A DNA stretch of 64,000 bases from an uncultured Paracoccaceae bacterium. Lineage in GTDB: Bacteria > Pseudomonadota > Alphaproteobacteria > Rhodobacterales > Rhodobacteraceae. Both the position numbers and the translations under genes were made by a program. The stretch spans positions 1 to 64,000 of the forward strand of contig CANLVD010000003.1 in NCBI GenBank assembly GCA_947494445.1, written 5' to 3'. A model generated the notes under the pieces. The model made no database searches. It saw nothing but the letters and a program-made list of their open reading frames with translations, and was not told where the DNA came from. Shown in pieces: positions 1 to 8,309 of this stretch (its first letter is position 1; each line of letters opens with the position of its first letter).

Positions 1-77
1 GCGGTTGTAGCTCAGTTGGTTAGAGTGCCGGCCTGTCACGCCGGAGGTCGCGGGTTCGAGCCCCGTCAACCGCGCCA
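1..77 (+). tRNA. tRNA-Asp (anticodon GTC)
   Basis: A complete cloverleaf is readable. The acceptor arm GCGGTTG pairs with CAACCGC, the discriminator is G and CCA is encoded. The anticodon loop CTGTCAC carries GTC, which decodes GAC and GAT. The gene begins at the first base of the window, so its promoter lies outside. Confidence 0.97.
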
Positions 78-112
78 CTGCTTGGATCGTTCCCGGCGCA
101 ACGCCGCTTGAT

Positions 113-189
113 GCGGTTGTAGCTCAGTTGGTTAGAGTGCCGGCCTGTCACGCCGGAGGTCGCGGGTTCGAGCCCCGTCAACCGCGCCA
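113..189 (+). tRNA. tRNA-Asp (anticodon GTC), second copy
   Basis: This copy is identical to the tRNA at 1-77 over all 77 bases, including the encoded CCA. A 35-base spacer separates the two, so they are probably cotranscribed. No U-tract terminator is obvious directly after it. Confidence 0.97.
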
Positions 190-254
190 TCATTCAGCAG
201 TCTGAAATGCCAGAACCCGCGCAAAAGATCGTGTGCGCAGGTTGGCGGTGGTCA

Positions 255-289
255 GGCGCAATTTACGCAAATGCCAATATTATTGCGCC
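255..289. repeat. 8-bp inverted repeat upstream of the sorting-signal protein
   Basis: GGCGCAAT at 255-262 is matched by ATTGCGCC at 282-289, with 19 bases between the arms. It lies about 50 bases before the ATG at 338, where an operator would sit. No regulator can be named from the sequence. Confidence 0.35.
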
Positions 290-337
290 AGATCAGCATC
301 TGCCCTAGGGTCACTCCGGTTCAGTTCTGGGGGAATT

Positions 338-1042
338 ATGAAGGTTATGGGTATTCTGGCAGGGGTTTTTGCCCTGTCCGTCGGGTCGGCGCAGGCCGCC
401 GTTTTCGAAGTGTCGCTGGCAGATTTCAACTTAAGTCCGGTCTTGAATAACATCACTCAATTCACGGTGAAGGTCGATATCGCAACACCTTTGGTTGCCG
501 GGCAGGCCTACAAGGCTGGTGGTACAACCTCAGTCAACATGTCGATCAACAGCATGTCCTACAAGATCGGTGGAACCCTGAATGATCCGACGCCATCAGG
601 TTTTTCTGCTTTTTTGCTGGAACGTGACATCACCTCCAACGCCGAATTTGTGAACCAGGGAAGCCTGTTTGAATTTGGCATCTCAGCCGCCGCTGATCTG
701 ACCGATGGTCTGCAAGTCTCCGAGTTCCAGTACTTTGGCCTTGATGCACGTGAGTTTGGAACCGGGCGGTATCATCCGTTCGCTCTTGGTCTGTCAGCCG
801 ATGGAACGGGCGTTTTGCAGAATTCCGCCAACAACGGCGGCGTCAACCCCGGCTCGGGTCAGGTTGTTCAAGTCAACTATGGTGACGAATACATGATCGA
901 TTTGACCTTGGATCCCAATCTGACCTTGTTCTCGGCAAGCTCCCTTGTGGCGGTGCCCTTGCCGTCATCCGTGTTCCTGCTGGGGGCAGGTGTCTTGGGG
1001 CTGATGGGATTGCGTCGTCGGGCACGCAGACAGATGTCATGA
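338..1042 (+). CDS. Secreted protein with VPLPA-type C-terminal sorting signal
   Basis: This is a 234-residue protein. Residues 1-20 form a signal peptide ending AQA. The middle has no domain that I recognise. The last 29 residues (206-234) begin VPLPSS, continue as a hydrophobic helix and end in an arginine-rich tail. That is the tripartite layout of VPLPA/PEP-CTERM signals, which a membrane exosortase is known to cleave. I therefore infer an exported protein anchored or released at the cell surface. No exosortase gene lies in the window. I chose ATG 338 over an in-frame GTG at 233 because GGGGGA at 329-334 is well placed and the signal peptide then starts properly. The function of the mature domain is unknown. 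Confidence 0.8.
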   Translation: MKVMGILAGVFALSVGSAQAAVFEVSLADFNLSPVLNNITQFTVKVDIATPLVAGQAYKAGGTTSVNMSINSMSYKIGGTLNDPTPSGFSAFLLERDITSNAEFVNQGSLFEFGISAAADLTDGLQVSEFQYFGLDAREFGTGRYHPFALGLSADGTGVLQNSANNGGVNPGSGQVVQVNYGDEYMIDLTLDPNLTLFSASSLVAVPLPSSVFLLGAGVLGLMGLRRRARRQMS

Positions 1043-1083
1043 TCACTCTGACCGGGACGGTACTTTGGTAAGCTTTCCTTAAC

Positions 1084-1103
1084 GGGTAACCCATGGGTTA
1101 CCC
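1084..1103. repeat. Perfect 20-bp palindrome
   Basis: Bases 1084-1103 read GGGTAACCCATGGGTTACCC, which equals its own reverse complement. It lies between the stop codon at 1042 and the terminator at 1105. It may fold in the mRNA 3' end or bind a dimeric protein; nothing decides between these. Confidence 0.5.
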
Positions 1104-1104
1104 T

Positions 1105-1138
1105 GCCGGGAAAATGCGGCTTACCCGGCTGCTTTTTT
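1105..1138 (+). terminator. Probable intrinsic terminator
   Basis: GCCGGG at 1105-1110 pairs with CCCGGC at 1124-1129 across a 13-base loop. The T-run at 1133-1138 follows after three bases. It would end the transcript of the sorting-signal protein. Confidence 0.6.
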
Positions 1139-1194
1139 GTGCTCAGAATTCGGTCAATCACCCGATTGCGCAGACCTCCACCGATAGATTTATC

Positions 1195-1222
1195 TTGACG
1201 CGCCCCGAAGCTGCTTCATTGT
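1195..1222 (+). promoter_or_regulatory. Candidate promoter of the potFGHI operon
   Basis: TTGACG at 1195-1200 is followed after 16 bases by CATTGT at 1217-1222. The -35 box is good and the -10 box weak. The predicted start near 1229 would put the dyad at 1232-1252 at the very 5' end of the mRNA. Confidence 0.35.
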
Positions 1223-1231
1223 CAATTTCCG

Positions 1232-1252
1232 AATGATGCAAGCCGCATCATT
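1232..1252. promoter_or_regulatory. 8-bp dyad in the potF leader
   Basis: AATGATGC at 1232-1239 and GCATCATT at 1245-1252 form a perfect inverted repeat around five bases. It lies 34 bases before the potF ATG. It could be an operator or a 5' stem-loop that stabilises the mRNA. Confidence 0.5.
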
Positions 1253-1285
1253 GCCGTCACAACCCGTTGACTGGAGAGATCAACA

Positions 1286-2377
1286 ATGCCTTCCGTTTCC
1301 CAAATCCTAACCCTGAGCGTGTCTGCCCTGACGCTCGCCTCCGCTGCCCTTGCCGAGGAGGTCCGGGTCTACAACTGGTCCGATTACATCGACGAACAGA
1401 TCCTCAGCGATTTCACCGCCGCAACCGGCATTGATGTGGTCTATGACGTCTTTGACAGCAACGAAGTGCTTGAGACCAAGCTGCTTGCAGGCGGCACCGG
1501 TTATGACGTCGTTGTGCCAACGGGGACCTTTCTGCAACGCCAGATTCAGGCAGGCGTGTTCCAGCCGCTCGACAAGTCCAAGCTGTCCAACATGGGCAAC
1601 ATCTGGCCCGAGATCGCCGCACGCACCGACCGGTATGACCCCGATGGTACCTATTCCATCAACTACATGTGGGGCACCACGGGCATTGGCTATAATGTCG
1701 GCAAGGTGACCGAGATTCTGGGTGCGGATGCGCCTGTCAACTCGCTCAGCCTCGTCTTTGACCCTGCCAATGCTGAAAAGCTGGCAGAATGTGGCATCCA
1801 CATTCTGGACGCCCCCGAAGAGATGATCCCGGCAGCGCTGGCTTATGCGGGCATGGACCCGACAGGACAGGATCAGGCAAGCCTTGATAAGGCAGGCGAA
1901 GTGCTGAAGGCCGTGCGCCCCTATATCCAGAAGTTCCACTCCTCCGAATACATCAACGCGCTGGCCAATGGCGACATCTGCGTGGCCATTGGCTGGTCCG
2001 GTGACGTGCTGCAGGCCCGAGACCGCGCGGCTGAAGCCGACAATGGGGTTGAGGTCGAGTATTCCATTCCCAAGGAAGGCGCGCTGATGTGGTTCGACCA
2101 GATGGCGATCCCTGCAGATGCACCCAACCCGGATGGGGCGCTGAAGTTCATCGACTATATCCTGCGCGCCGATGTGGCGGCACTGGCGTCGAACTACATC
2201 TACTACGCCAACGGCAATCTGGCCTCGCAGCCGTTGCTGAACGAGGATGTGATCGGCGACACCGCGATTTACCCGGATGAGGCCACGGTCGCCAATCTTT
2301 ACACCGTCAGCCCGCCAGCGCCCAAGGTGCAGCGGACGATCACGCGTCTGTGGACCAATGTGAAGACCGACCAGTAA
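1286..2377 (+). CDS. potF: Polyamine ABC transporter, periplasmic binding protein
   Basis: This 363-residue protein has a signal peptide at 1-23 (cleavage after ALA) and a mature start containing VYNWSDYID, typical of PotD/PotF. Length and composition fit the whole extracellular solute-binding family. It should capture putrescine or spermidine in the periplasm and deliver it to the PotH-PotI channel. The ATG at 1286 follows GGAGAG at 1273-1278. GTTGA at 1266-1270 and TCAAC at 1280-1284 could fold around this SD site. The gene heads potFGHI, and the terminator after it would let the binding protein be made in excess. Exact polyamine preference cannot be read from the sequence. Confidence 0.92.
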   Translation: MPSVSQILTLSVSALTLASAALAEEVRVYNWSDYIDEQILSDFTAATGIDVVYDVFDSNEVLETKLLAGGTGYDVVVPTGTFLQRQIQAGVFQPLDKSKLSNMGNIWPEIAARTDRYDPDGTYSINYMWGTTGIGYNVGKVTEILGADAPVNSLSLVFDPANAEKLAECGIHILDAPEEMIPAALAYAGMDPTGQDQASLDKAGEVLKAVRPYIQKFHSSEYINALANGDICVAIGWSGDVLQARDRAAEADNGVEVEYSIPKEGALMWFDQMAIPADAPNPDGALKFIDYILRADVAALASNYIYYANGNLASQPLLNEDVIGDTAIYPDEATVANLYTVSPPAPKVQRTITRLWTNVKTDQ

Positions 2378-2387
2378 CACCGACATG

Positions 2388-2417
2388 CCCCGCCGGAGGT
2401 TTTTCCGGCGGGGTTTT
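2388..2417 (+). terminator. Intrinsic terminator between potF and potG
   Basis: CCCCGCCGGA at 2388-2397 pairs perfectly with TCCGGCGGGG at 2404-2413 over a six-base loop, and TTTT follows. It sits inside the operon, so partial termination here would lower expression of potGHI relative to potF. Confidence 0.85.
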
Positions 2418-2436
2418 CCTTGCAAGGGGCAGGGCC

Positions 2437-3552
2437 TTGGCACAAACCTCCACCAGCACAGTCTTTGCCCCATGGGCCGAAGCAGGCAAAACGCCGCTGA
2501 TCTCTTTTCGTAACGTTACCAAGCGCTTCGGCGACTTTGTTGCAGTTGATAACCTGACTGTCGACATCTTTGAGCGCGAGTTTTTCGCGCTTCTCGGCCC
2601 CTCCGGCTGCGGCAAGACCACGCTGATGCGGATGCTTGCAGGCTTTGAGACGCCATCAGAGGGCCAGATCACGCTGGGCGGACAGGATCTGACCAACCAG
2701 CCGCCCAACCAGCGCCCGGTGAACATGATGTTCCAGTCCTATGCGCTGTTTCCCCATATGAGTGTTGCCGACAACATCGCCTTTGGCCTGAAGCGCGACA
2801 AGCTGCCCAAGGGCGAGGTGGAGGAGCGGACCCAGCAGATGCTTGCGCTCGTCCAGCTTGAACCCTTCGCCAAACGCAAACCCCATCAACTGTCCGGCGG
2901 GCAACGGCAGCGGGTGGCACTGGCCAGATCGCTGGCCAAACGTCCCAAACTCCTGCTGCTGGATGAACCGCTGGGCGCGCTCGACAAGAAACTGCGTCAG
3001 GAAACCCAGTTCGAGCTGATGGGCATTCAGGAAAGCCTTGGCTGCACCTTCATGATCGTGACCCATGATCAGGAAGAGGCGATGACGGTCGCGTCGCGCA
3101 TCGCAGTCATGGACAAGGGCAAGATCATTCAGGTGGCCACACCGGCCGAGATTTACGAGGCCCCCGTCAACCGCTATGTCGCTGATTTCATTGGCGATGT
3201 GAACCTGATTGCGGGTCATGTCACAGGGCAGACGCTGGAACGCGGCGAGGGGTTGCCGGATCTTGATCTCGGCTCGGATCCCGGGCGCACGGGCCGCATG
3301 CATCTGGCCCTGCGGCCCGAGAAGATCCATGTCCAGAAGGACCGCCCGACGCAGGGCAACGCGCTGGAAGGCAAGGTCATCGACATCGCCTATTCGGGCA
3401 ACCTGACCACCTATCATGTCGAGGTTGCAGGCGGGCAGACACTGATGGCGCAGGAGGTCAACCGCTCCCGTCTTGCGGATCGCGCCATCACCTGGGAAGA
3501 TATGGTCTGGCTCAACTGGCAGGCCGACGCCGGCGTGCTGGTGGAGGACTGA
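2437..3552 (+). CDS. potG: Polyamine ABC transporter, ATP-binding subunit
   Basis: This is the ATPase that powers polyamine import. With the start used here it has 371 residues. Walker A GPSGCGKT is at 54-61, the ABC signature LSGGQ at 152-156, Walker B LLLLDEP at 172-178, and the H-loop THDQEE near 206. A TOBE-like domain fills the last 100 residues. I place the start at TTG 2437, after AAGGGG at 2424-2429 with seven bases of spacing. An in-frame ATG at 2350 would run back through the terminator and overlap potF, so I reject it. Three bases separate the stop from potH. Confidence 0.92.
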   Translation: MAQTSTSTVFAPWAEAGKTPLISFRNVTKRFGDFVAVDNLTVDIFEREFFALLGPSGCGKTTLMRMLAGFETPSEGQITLGGQDLTNQPPNQRPVNMMFQSYALFPHMSVADNIAFGLKRDKLPKGEVEERTQQMLALVQLEPFAKRKPHQLSGGQRQRVALARSLAKRPKLLLLDEPLGALDKKLRQETQFELMGIQESLGCTFMIVTHDQEEAMTVASRIAVMDKGKIIQVATPAEIYEAPVNRYVADFIGDVNLIAGHVTGQTLERGEGLPDLDLGSDPGRTGRMHLALRPEKIHVQKDRPTQGNALEGKVIDIAYSGNLTTYHVEVAGGQTLMAQEVNRSRLADRAITWEDMVWLNWQADAGVLVED

Positions 3553-3555
3553 CCG

Positions 3556-4425
3556 ATGGGCCGCAGGCTCCTCATTTTCGTCCCCTACTTCTGGTTGCTG
3601 GCGCTGTTCCTGATCCCCTTCCTGATGGTGTTTCGAATCTCGCTCAGCGATTACGATCTGGCCCAGCCGCCCTATTCCCCGCATTTCACCGGCAATGTGA
3701 TGGAAGTGGTGCGGGCGCTGGACTGGGAGAACTACACCTTCATTTTCGGTGACAGCCTGTACCTCAATTCATTCCTGTCCTCACTGCGCATCGCCATCAT
3801 CTCAACCCTGCTGACGCTCGCGATCGGCTACCCCATGGCCTATGCCATGGCGCGGGCACCAAGAGGCGTCCAGCCGCTTTTGGTGATGCTGGTGATCCTG
3901 CCGTTCTGGACGTCGTTTCTGATCCGGGTCTATGCGTGGATCGGCATTCTGAAATCCGAAGGGCTGCTCAATCTGTTCCTGATGAGCATCGGCGTGATTT
4001 CCGAACCACTGAGCATCCTCAACACCAACACAGCCGTCTATATCGGCATTGTTTACGCCTATCTGCCGTTTATGATCCTGCCGCTTTACGCGACGCTGGA
4101 GAAGATGGATGACAGCCTGCTTGAAGCGGCTGAGGATCTGGGCTGCTCGCGGATGGAGGCGTTCTGGCGCATCACCATCCCGCTGTCGCTGCCCGGCATC
4201 ATCGCGGGCTCGTTTCTGGTCTTCATCCCGGCCATGGGCGAGTTTGTGATCCCCGATCTGCTGGGCGGATCCAACACGCTGATGATCGGCAAGACGCTCT
4301 GGGTGGAGTTCTTTAACAACCGCGACTGGCCGGTCGCAGCCTCGGTCGCGATGCTGTTGCTGGCCATCCTGATTGTGCCGATTGTGCTGTTCCAGAAGGT
4401 GCAGGAAAAGGAGGCAGGCTTGTGA
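3556..4425 (+). CDS. potH: Polyamine ABC transporter permease
   Basis: This 289-residue inner-membrane protein has about six hydrophobic helices and the EAA loop (EAAEDLGCSRMEAFW, 190-204) that docks on the PotG ATPase. It forms half of the translocation channel. It lies three bases after potG, and its TGA overlaps the GTG of potI, so the two permeases are translationally coupled. The N-terminal helix and a large first periplasmic loop (about 30-70) are usual for PotB/PotH. Confidence 0.93.
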   Translation: MGRRLLIFVPYFWLLALFLIPFLMVFRISLSDYDLAQPPYSPHFTGNVMEVVRALDWENYTFIFGDSLYLNSFLSSLRIAIISTLLTLAIGYPMAYAMARAPRGVQPLLVMLVILPFWTSFLIRVYAWIGILKSEGLLNLFLMSIGVISEPLSILNTNTAVYIGIVYAYLPFMILPLYATLEKMDDSLLEAAEDLGCSRMEAFWRITIPLSLPGIIAGSFLVFIPAMGEFVIPDLLGGSNTLMIGKTLWVEFFNNRDWPVAASVAMLLLAILIVPIVLFQKVQEKEAGL

Positions 4426-5213
4426 AACGCCTCTCCTCGATCAACATCACCGCGCTGGTGCTGGGGTTTTCCTTTCTCTACCTGCCGATCCTGCTTCTGG
4501 TGATCTACAGCTTCAACGCGTCCAAACTTGTGACGGTCTGGGGCGGGTTTTCGACCAAGTGGTATGGCGAGTTGCTGAAAAACGAGCAGTTTCTGGATGC
4601 CGCATGGGTGACCCTGCGGGTGGCGTTCGTGTCCGCTTCCATCGCGACCGTGCTTGGCACGCTGGCGGCCCTTGTGCTGGTCCGCGCGGGCAGGTTTCGC
4701 GGGCGCACGCTGTTTACAGGCATGGTCTATGCGCCACTGGTGATGCCCGAAGTGATCACCGGCCTGTCGCTTCTTCTCCTGTTCATCTCGCTCGGCATCG
4801 GGCGCGGCATGACCACGATCATTCTGGCGCATACGACATTTGCGATGTGCTTTGTCTCTGTCGTCGTGTCCTCGCGCCTTGTCAGTTTCGATCAATCGGT
4901 GGAAGAGGCTGCGCGTGATCTGGGCTGCAATGCAACGCAGGCCTTCTTTCTGGTGACCCTGCCGCTGATCGCGCCTGCTGTCATCGCGGGCTGGCTGCTG
5001 GCCTTTACCCTGTCGCTGGATGATCTGGTGATCGCGAGCTTTACCTCCGGTCCCGGCGCGACCACGCTGCCGATGCGGATCTATTCAGCCGTGCGCCTTG
5101 GCGTCAGCCCCGAGATCAACGCGCTTTCGACGATCCTGATCGTGCTGGTGACCATTGGCGTGATCACGGCCTCGCTTGCCAGCAAGTGGCAGGCAACGAC
5201 GACGGATCGCTAA
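4422..5213 (+). CDS. potI: Polyamine ABC transporter permease
   Basis: This 263-residue protein is the second channel-forming subunit. It has about six membrane helices and an EAA loop (EEAARDLGCNATQAF, 161-175). It starts at GTG 4422 inside the GTGA overlap with potH, and AAGGAGG upstream provides the SD. It is the last gene of potFGHI. The following 220 bases hold no clear terminator. Confidence 0.93.
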   Translation: MKRLSSINITALVLGFSFLYLPILLLVIYSFNASKLVTVWGGFSTKWYGELLKNEQFLDAAWVTLRVAFVSASIATVLGTLAALVLVRAGRFRGRTLFTGMVYAPLVMPEVITGLSLLLLFISLGIGRGMTTIILAHTTFAMCFVSVVVSSRLVSFDQSVEEAARDLGCNATQAFFLVTLPLIAPAVIAGWLLAFTLSLDDLVIASFTSGPGATTLPMRIYSAVRLGVSPEINALSTILIVLVTIGVITASLASKWQATTTDR

Positions 5214-5436
5214 TTGGCCCGCAGATGTCTCATTTGATCAATCCCGGTTGCGAAGCCTGTCATAATCAGGCAAGCAGACCACAGACGATGCCTTAGGGGC
5301 TGAACGGAAGATCAGGGGCGGTTGACCCATATCGGGGACCAAGCATGATCATCGTCGGGAGCAGGGCCGGTGGCTCATGCTCGCCGGGCCGCTTTGCGCA
5401 TCGCTTGAGGATTTGAACCAAGGGGGCGCGCAGCAC

Positions 5437-5664
5437 ATGACGGCACGATGGACACTCACAACAATTCTGGCACTGGCCACAGGCCCGGCCGTCGCGCATC
5501 CCGGCCATCTGGGAGAGCTTGCAGGCCATTCCCACTGGATCGCTCTGGGGCTGGGTGCGCTGGCAGGTTCCATTGCGCTCTGGGCTGGTCTGAAGGGCTG
5601 CAAATCCGATGACACGACTGACGCCGACAGCGAAGAGCAGCAGGAAGAGGAAGCCACAGCATGA
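5437..5664 (+). CDS. Small exported/membrane protein, DUF6732-like
   Basis: This 75-residue protein has a signal peptide at 1-20 and a mature start HPGHLGELAGHSHW, rich in histidine. One membrane helix (about 35-52) and a strongly acidic C-terminal tail follow. It resembles the small DUF6732 family seen beside B12 genes in Rhodobacterales; I make that match from memory of the family. It overlaps cbiX by four bases (ATGA), so coupling to cobalt chelation is likely. The histidines and acidic tail suggest metal binding at the membrane, which is inference. An upstream in-frame ATG at 5377 would spoil the signal peptide and is not used. I see no B12 box in the 5214-5436 leader. Confidence 0.7.
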   Translation: MTARWTLTTILALATGPAVAHPGHLGELAGHSHWIALGLGALAGSIALWAGLKGCKSDDTTDADSEEQQEEEATA

Positions 5665-6767
5665 GCAAGATCGGTGTGATGATCTGCGGCCACGGCTCGC
5701 GCTCGCAGGCGGCCGTCGACGAGTTTTCCAAATTGGCCGAGAATCTGCCGGATTTTCTGCCGCCTGAATGGCCGGTGGATTACGGCTATCTGGAATTTGC
5801 CAACCCTGTCATCCGCGACGGTCTGGACCGGCTACGTGCGCAGGGCTGCGACCATATTCTGGCCGTGCCCGGAATGCTGTTTGCCGCGATGCATGCGAAA
5901 AACGACATTCCCACTGTGCTCAACACCTATGCGGCCAAGCATGACATCAAGGTGCAATACGGTCGCGAGCTGGGCGTTGATCCCAAGATGATCCATGCGG
6001 CATCCGAGCGGGTGCGCGCGGCGGTCGAGGCCGCCAATGCAGAGCAGGGCGAGGTGCCGTTGTCGGAGACCTGCCTTGTGGTGATCGGGCGCGGGGCATC
6101 CGACCCGGACGCCAATTCCAACGTCTCGAAGATCGCCCGGATGCTCTGGGAAGGCATGGGTTTTGGCTGGTGCGAGGTCGGGTATTCCGGCGTCACCTTC
6201 CCGCTGGTGGAGCCCTGTCTGGAGCATGTGGCGCGCCTTGGCTACAAGCGCGTCGTGGTCTTTCCCTACTTCCTGTTCACCGGCATCCTGATCGACCGGA
6301 TCTATGGCTTCACGGACATGGTGGCAAAGGCCCATCCCGAGATCGAATTCGTCAAGGCAGGCTATCTGAACGATCACCCTTCGGTGCTGGCGACATTTGC
6401 CGAGCGGGTGACGGAGATCCTTGAGGGGCAGAACGTGATGAACTGCGCGATGTGCAAATACCGCGCGCAGGTCCTGGGGTTCGAGGCCGAGGTCGGCAGT
6501 CCGCAGGAAAGCCATCACCACCATGTCGAGGGGCAGGGGGCGTCTGCGCCGGGCTCGAACGTTGCTGATTGTGCGCTTTGCGATGCGTTCTGCACAGGTG
6601 CCTGCCGTCTGGACGCTGGTCACCATCACCATCACCACGATCATGATCACCACCATGGCCATTCCCATGATCACAGCCACAACCATGACCACCATCACGC
6701 GCCCTATCCGCATGCGGATCACCCGCTGGGGCCGGAAAGCGTGCGCAAGCATCTCAAGGACAGCTGA
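5661..6767 (+). CDS. cbiX: Sirohydrochlorin cobaltochelatase CbiX with His-rich tail
   Basis: This 368-residue protein has two CbiX-type chelatase halves. The first carries GHGSR at 10-14 and the second spans about 138-250. Known CbiX enzymes insert Co2+ into sirohydrochlorin, the entry step of the cobalt-early route. After the chelatase part come MNCAMC (C262, C265) and C304, C307, C311 and C315, which could bind an Fe-S cluster or metal. Residues 321-351 are nearly all His and Asp, a probable cobalt store. It overlaps the small gene before it by four bases and leads the cobH-cobM genes. Ferrochelatase activity (SirB) cannot be fully excluded, but context argues for cobalt. Confidence 0.88.
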   Translation: MSKIGVMICGHGSRSQAAVDEFSKLAENLPDFLPPEWPVDYGYLEFANPVIRDGLDRLRAQGCDHILAVPGMLFAAMHAKNDIPTVLNTYAAKHDIKVQYGRELGVDPKMIHAASERVRAAVEAANAEQGEVPLSETCLVVIGRGASDPDANSNVSKIARMLWEGMGFGWCEVGYSGVTFPLVEPCLEHVARLGYKRVVVFPYFLFTGILIDRIYGFTDMVAKAHPEIEFVKAGYLNDHPSVLATFAERVTEILEGQNVMNCAMCKYRAQVLGFEAEVGSPQESHHHHVEGQGASAPGSNVADCALCDAFCTGACRLDAGHHHHHHDHDHHHGHSHDHSHNHDHHHAPYPHADHPLGPESVRKHLKDS

Positions 6768-6770
6768 GAA

Positions 6771-8309
6771 GTGGGAGAGCGGCTTTTCGACAGCATCGTG
6801 ATTGTCGACTGGTCGTCCGCGGCCAGCCCGACAACCGGTGCAGACAGCATCTGGTGGGCCGAGGTCGAAACCTCTCAGGCAGGCGGCAAAGGCGGCCTGA
6901 CCGGATTGAAAAATCCGGCCACCCGGGCCGAGGCCCGGGAACAGATCGCAGATCTGTTGGCCGCAGCGCATGACGCTGGTCGCCGCACTCTGGTGGGCTT
7001 TGATTTTCCCTTTGGCTATCCGTCGGGCACTGCCCATGCGCTGACCGGTACGCCCGGATGGCAGGCGCTCTGGTCGCTCATCTCGGACAGGCTGGAAGAT
7101 GATGAGAAGAACGCCAACAACCGCTTCGATCTTGCCGATGAACTGGCCGCGCGGGGCGCGCCGTTCTGGGGCCATCCTCAGAGGCGCAACTATGCAACGC
7201 TCACCCCGAGAAAGCCTGCGGATTTCGGCGCGTTCCCGGAATACCGCCGGGCCGAGATCTATGCCCAAACCCGCAAGGCCCAGCCCAAATCGGTCTGGCA
7301 ACTGGCCTACACGGGCGGCGTCGGCGCGCAGGTTCTGACCGGTCTGCCGGTTCTGCAGGCACTGCGCGAGGATCCCCGGTTTGATGCGCAGATCTGGCCG
7401 TTCGAGACAGGCTTGAGGACACCGGAGGCACAAACCGTCATTGCCGAGGTCTATCCTTCACTGGTCTCTCTTGAGGGTGAAACCCATGAGATCAAGGACG
7501 CCCGTCAGGTTATCGCCACGGCGCGTGCTCTCGCCCGACTTGATCAGAACGGGGCGCTTGGTGATTTGTTCGCAGGCCCGGCTGACCTGACATCCGACGA
7601 CCGCAAGGCCATCGAGACAGAAGAGGCCTTCATCCTTGGTCTGGGCTTTGAAGAGGGGTTGAACGGTTTGGTGCCCGCTTACCTGAAGGATCCCAAGGCG
7701 ATCTACGCCGAAAGCTTCGCCACGGTTGCGCGTGAAGCCAATCTTGCCCGCCATCCAAAGCCGCTTCATCCGGTGATCACCCGGCTGATCCATTCCTGCG
7801 GCATGACCGAAATTGCAGACACGCTGATTGCCAGCCCCGATCTTGCAGATCGTGCAGGGGCCGCGCTCACGTCGGGTGCAGCGGTCCTGTGCGATTGCGA
7901 GATGGTGGCAAGTGGCATCATCCGGCGCGGGTTGCCGGCAGACAACGCTGTGATCTGCACACTGAACGACCCCACCACGCCTGCACGTGCCAAAGACCTG
8001 CAAACCACCCGCTCTGCCGCTGCGACCGAGCTTTGGGCAGCCCATCTGCAAGACGCCATCATCGTCATCGGCAACGCGCCCACTGCGCTCTTCCACCTGC
8101 TTGAGATGCTGCAACGGGGTGGGCCCAGACCGGCTGCGATCCTTGGCTTTCCGGTGGGTTTCGTGGGCGCGGCGGAAAGCAAGGAGGCGCTGGCGAACGG
8201 CACCCACGGTATTCCCTTCATCACGCTGCCGGGCAGGCGCGGCGGCTCGGCCATGGCATCGGCTGCGCTGAACGGGCTTTGCCTTGGACTGGCAGGAGAC
8301 GGCACATGA
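6771..8309 (+). CDS. cobH: DUF429-like domain fused to precorrin-8X methylmutase (CobH/CbiC)
   Basis: This is a 512-residue fusion. The C-terminal part (about 318-512) is a full precorrin-8X methylmutase, which moves a methyl group from C11 to C12 to give hydrogenobyrinate or cobyrinate. Its catalytic histidine is H341 in IHSCGM, followed by TTRSAAA, GNAPTALFHLLE and GFPVGFVGAAESK. The N-terminal part (8-300) has VDWSS at 12-16, GADSIWWAE at 23-31, GFDFPFGYP at 76-84, AEVYPS at 225-230 and KDARQV at 242-247. Acidic residues D13, D78, E226 and D243 are spaced like an RNase H-fold DUF429 active site. That domain has no known B12 role. CobH alone is usually about 210 residues. The start is GTG 6771, three bases after cbiX; the stop overlaps cobL. 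Confidence 0.85.
   Translation: MGERLFDSIVIVDWSSAASPTTGADSIWWAEVETSQAGGKGGLTGLKNPATRAEAREQIADLLAAAHDAGRRTLVGFDFPFGYPSGTAHALTGTPGWQALWSLISDRLEDDEKNANNRFDLADELAARGAPFWGHPQRRNYATLTPRKPADFGAFPEYRRAEIYAQTRKAQPKSVWQLAYTGGVGAQVLTGLPVLQALREDPRFDAQIWPFETGLRTPEAQTVIAEVYPSLVSLEGETHEIKDARQVIATARALARLDQNGALGDLFAGPADLTSDDRKAIETEEAFILGLGFEEGLNGLVPAYLKDPKAIYAESFATVAREANLARHPKPLHPVITRLIHSCGMTEIADTLIASPDLADRAGAALTSGAAVLCDCEMVASGIIRRGLPADNAVICTLNDPTTPARAKDLQTTRSAAATELWAAHLQDAIIVIGNAPTALFHLLEMLQRGGPRPAAILGFPVGFVGAAESKEALANGTHGIPFITLPGRRGGSAMASAALNGLCLGLAGDGT

Noticed and set aside
5214-5436. Possible second cobalamin riboswitch before the first cob operon
   Set aside because: No B12 box or GCCGCCCCC block can be found; only a small GCCTG/CAGGC hairpin at 5255-5271 without a T-run.
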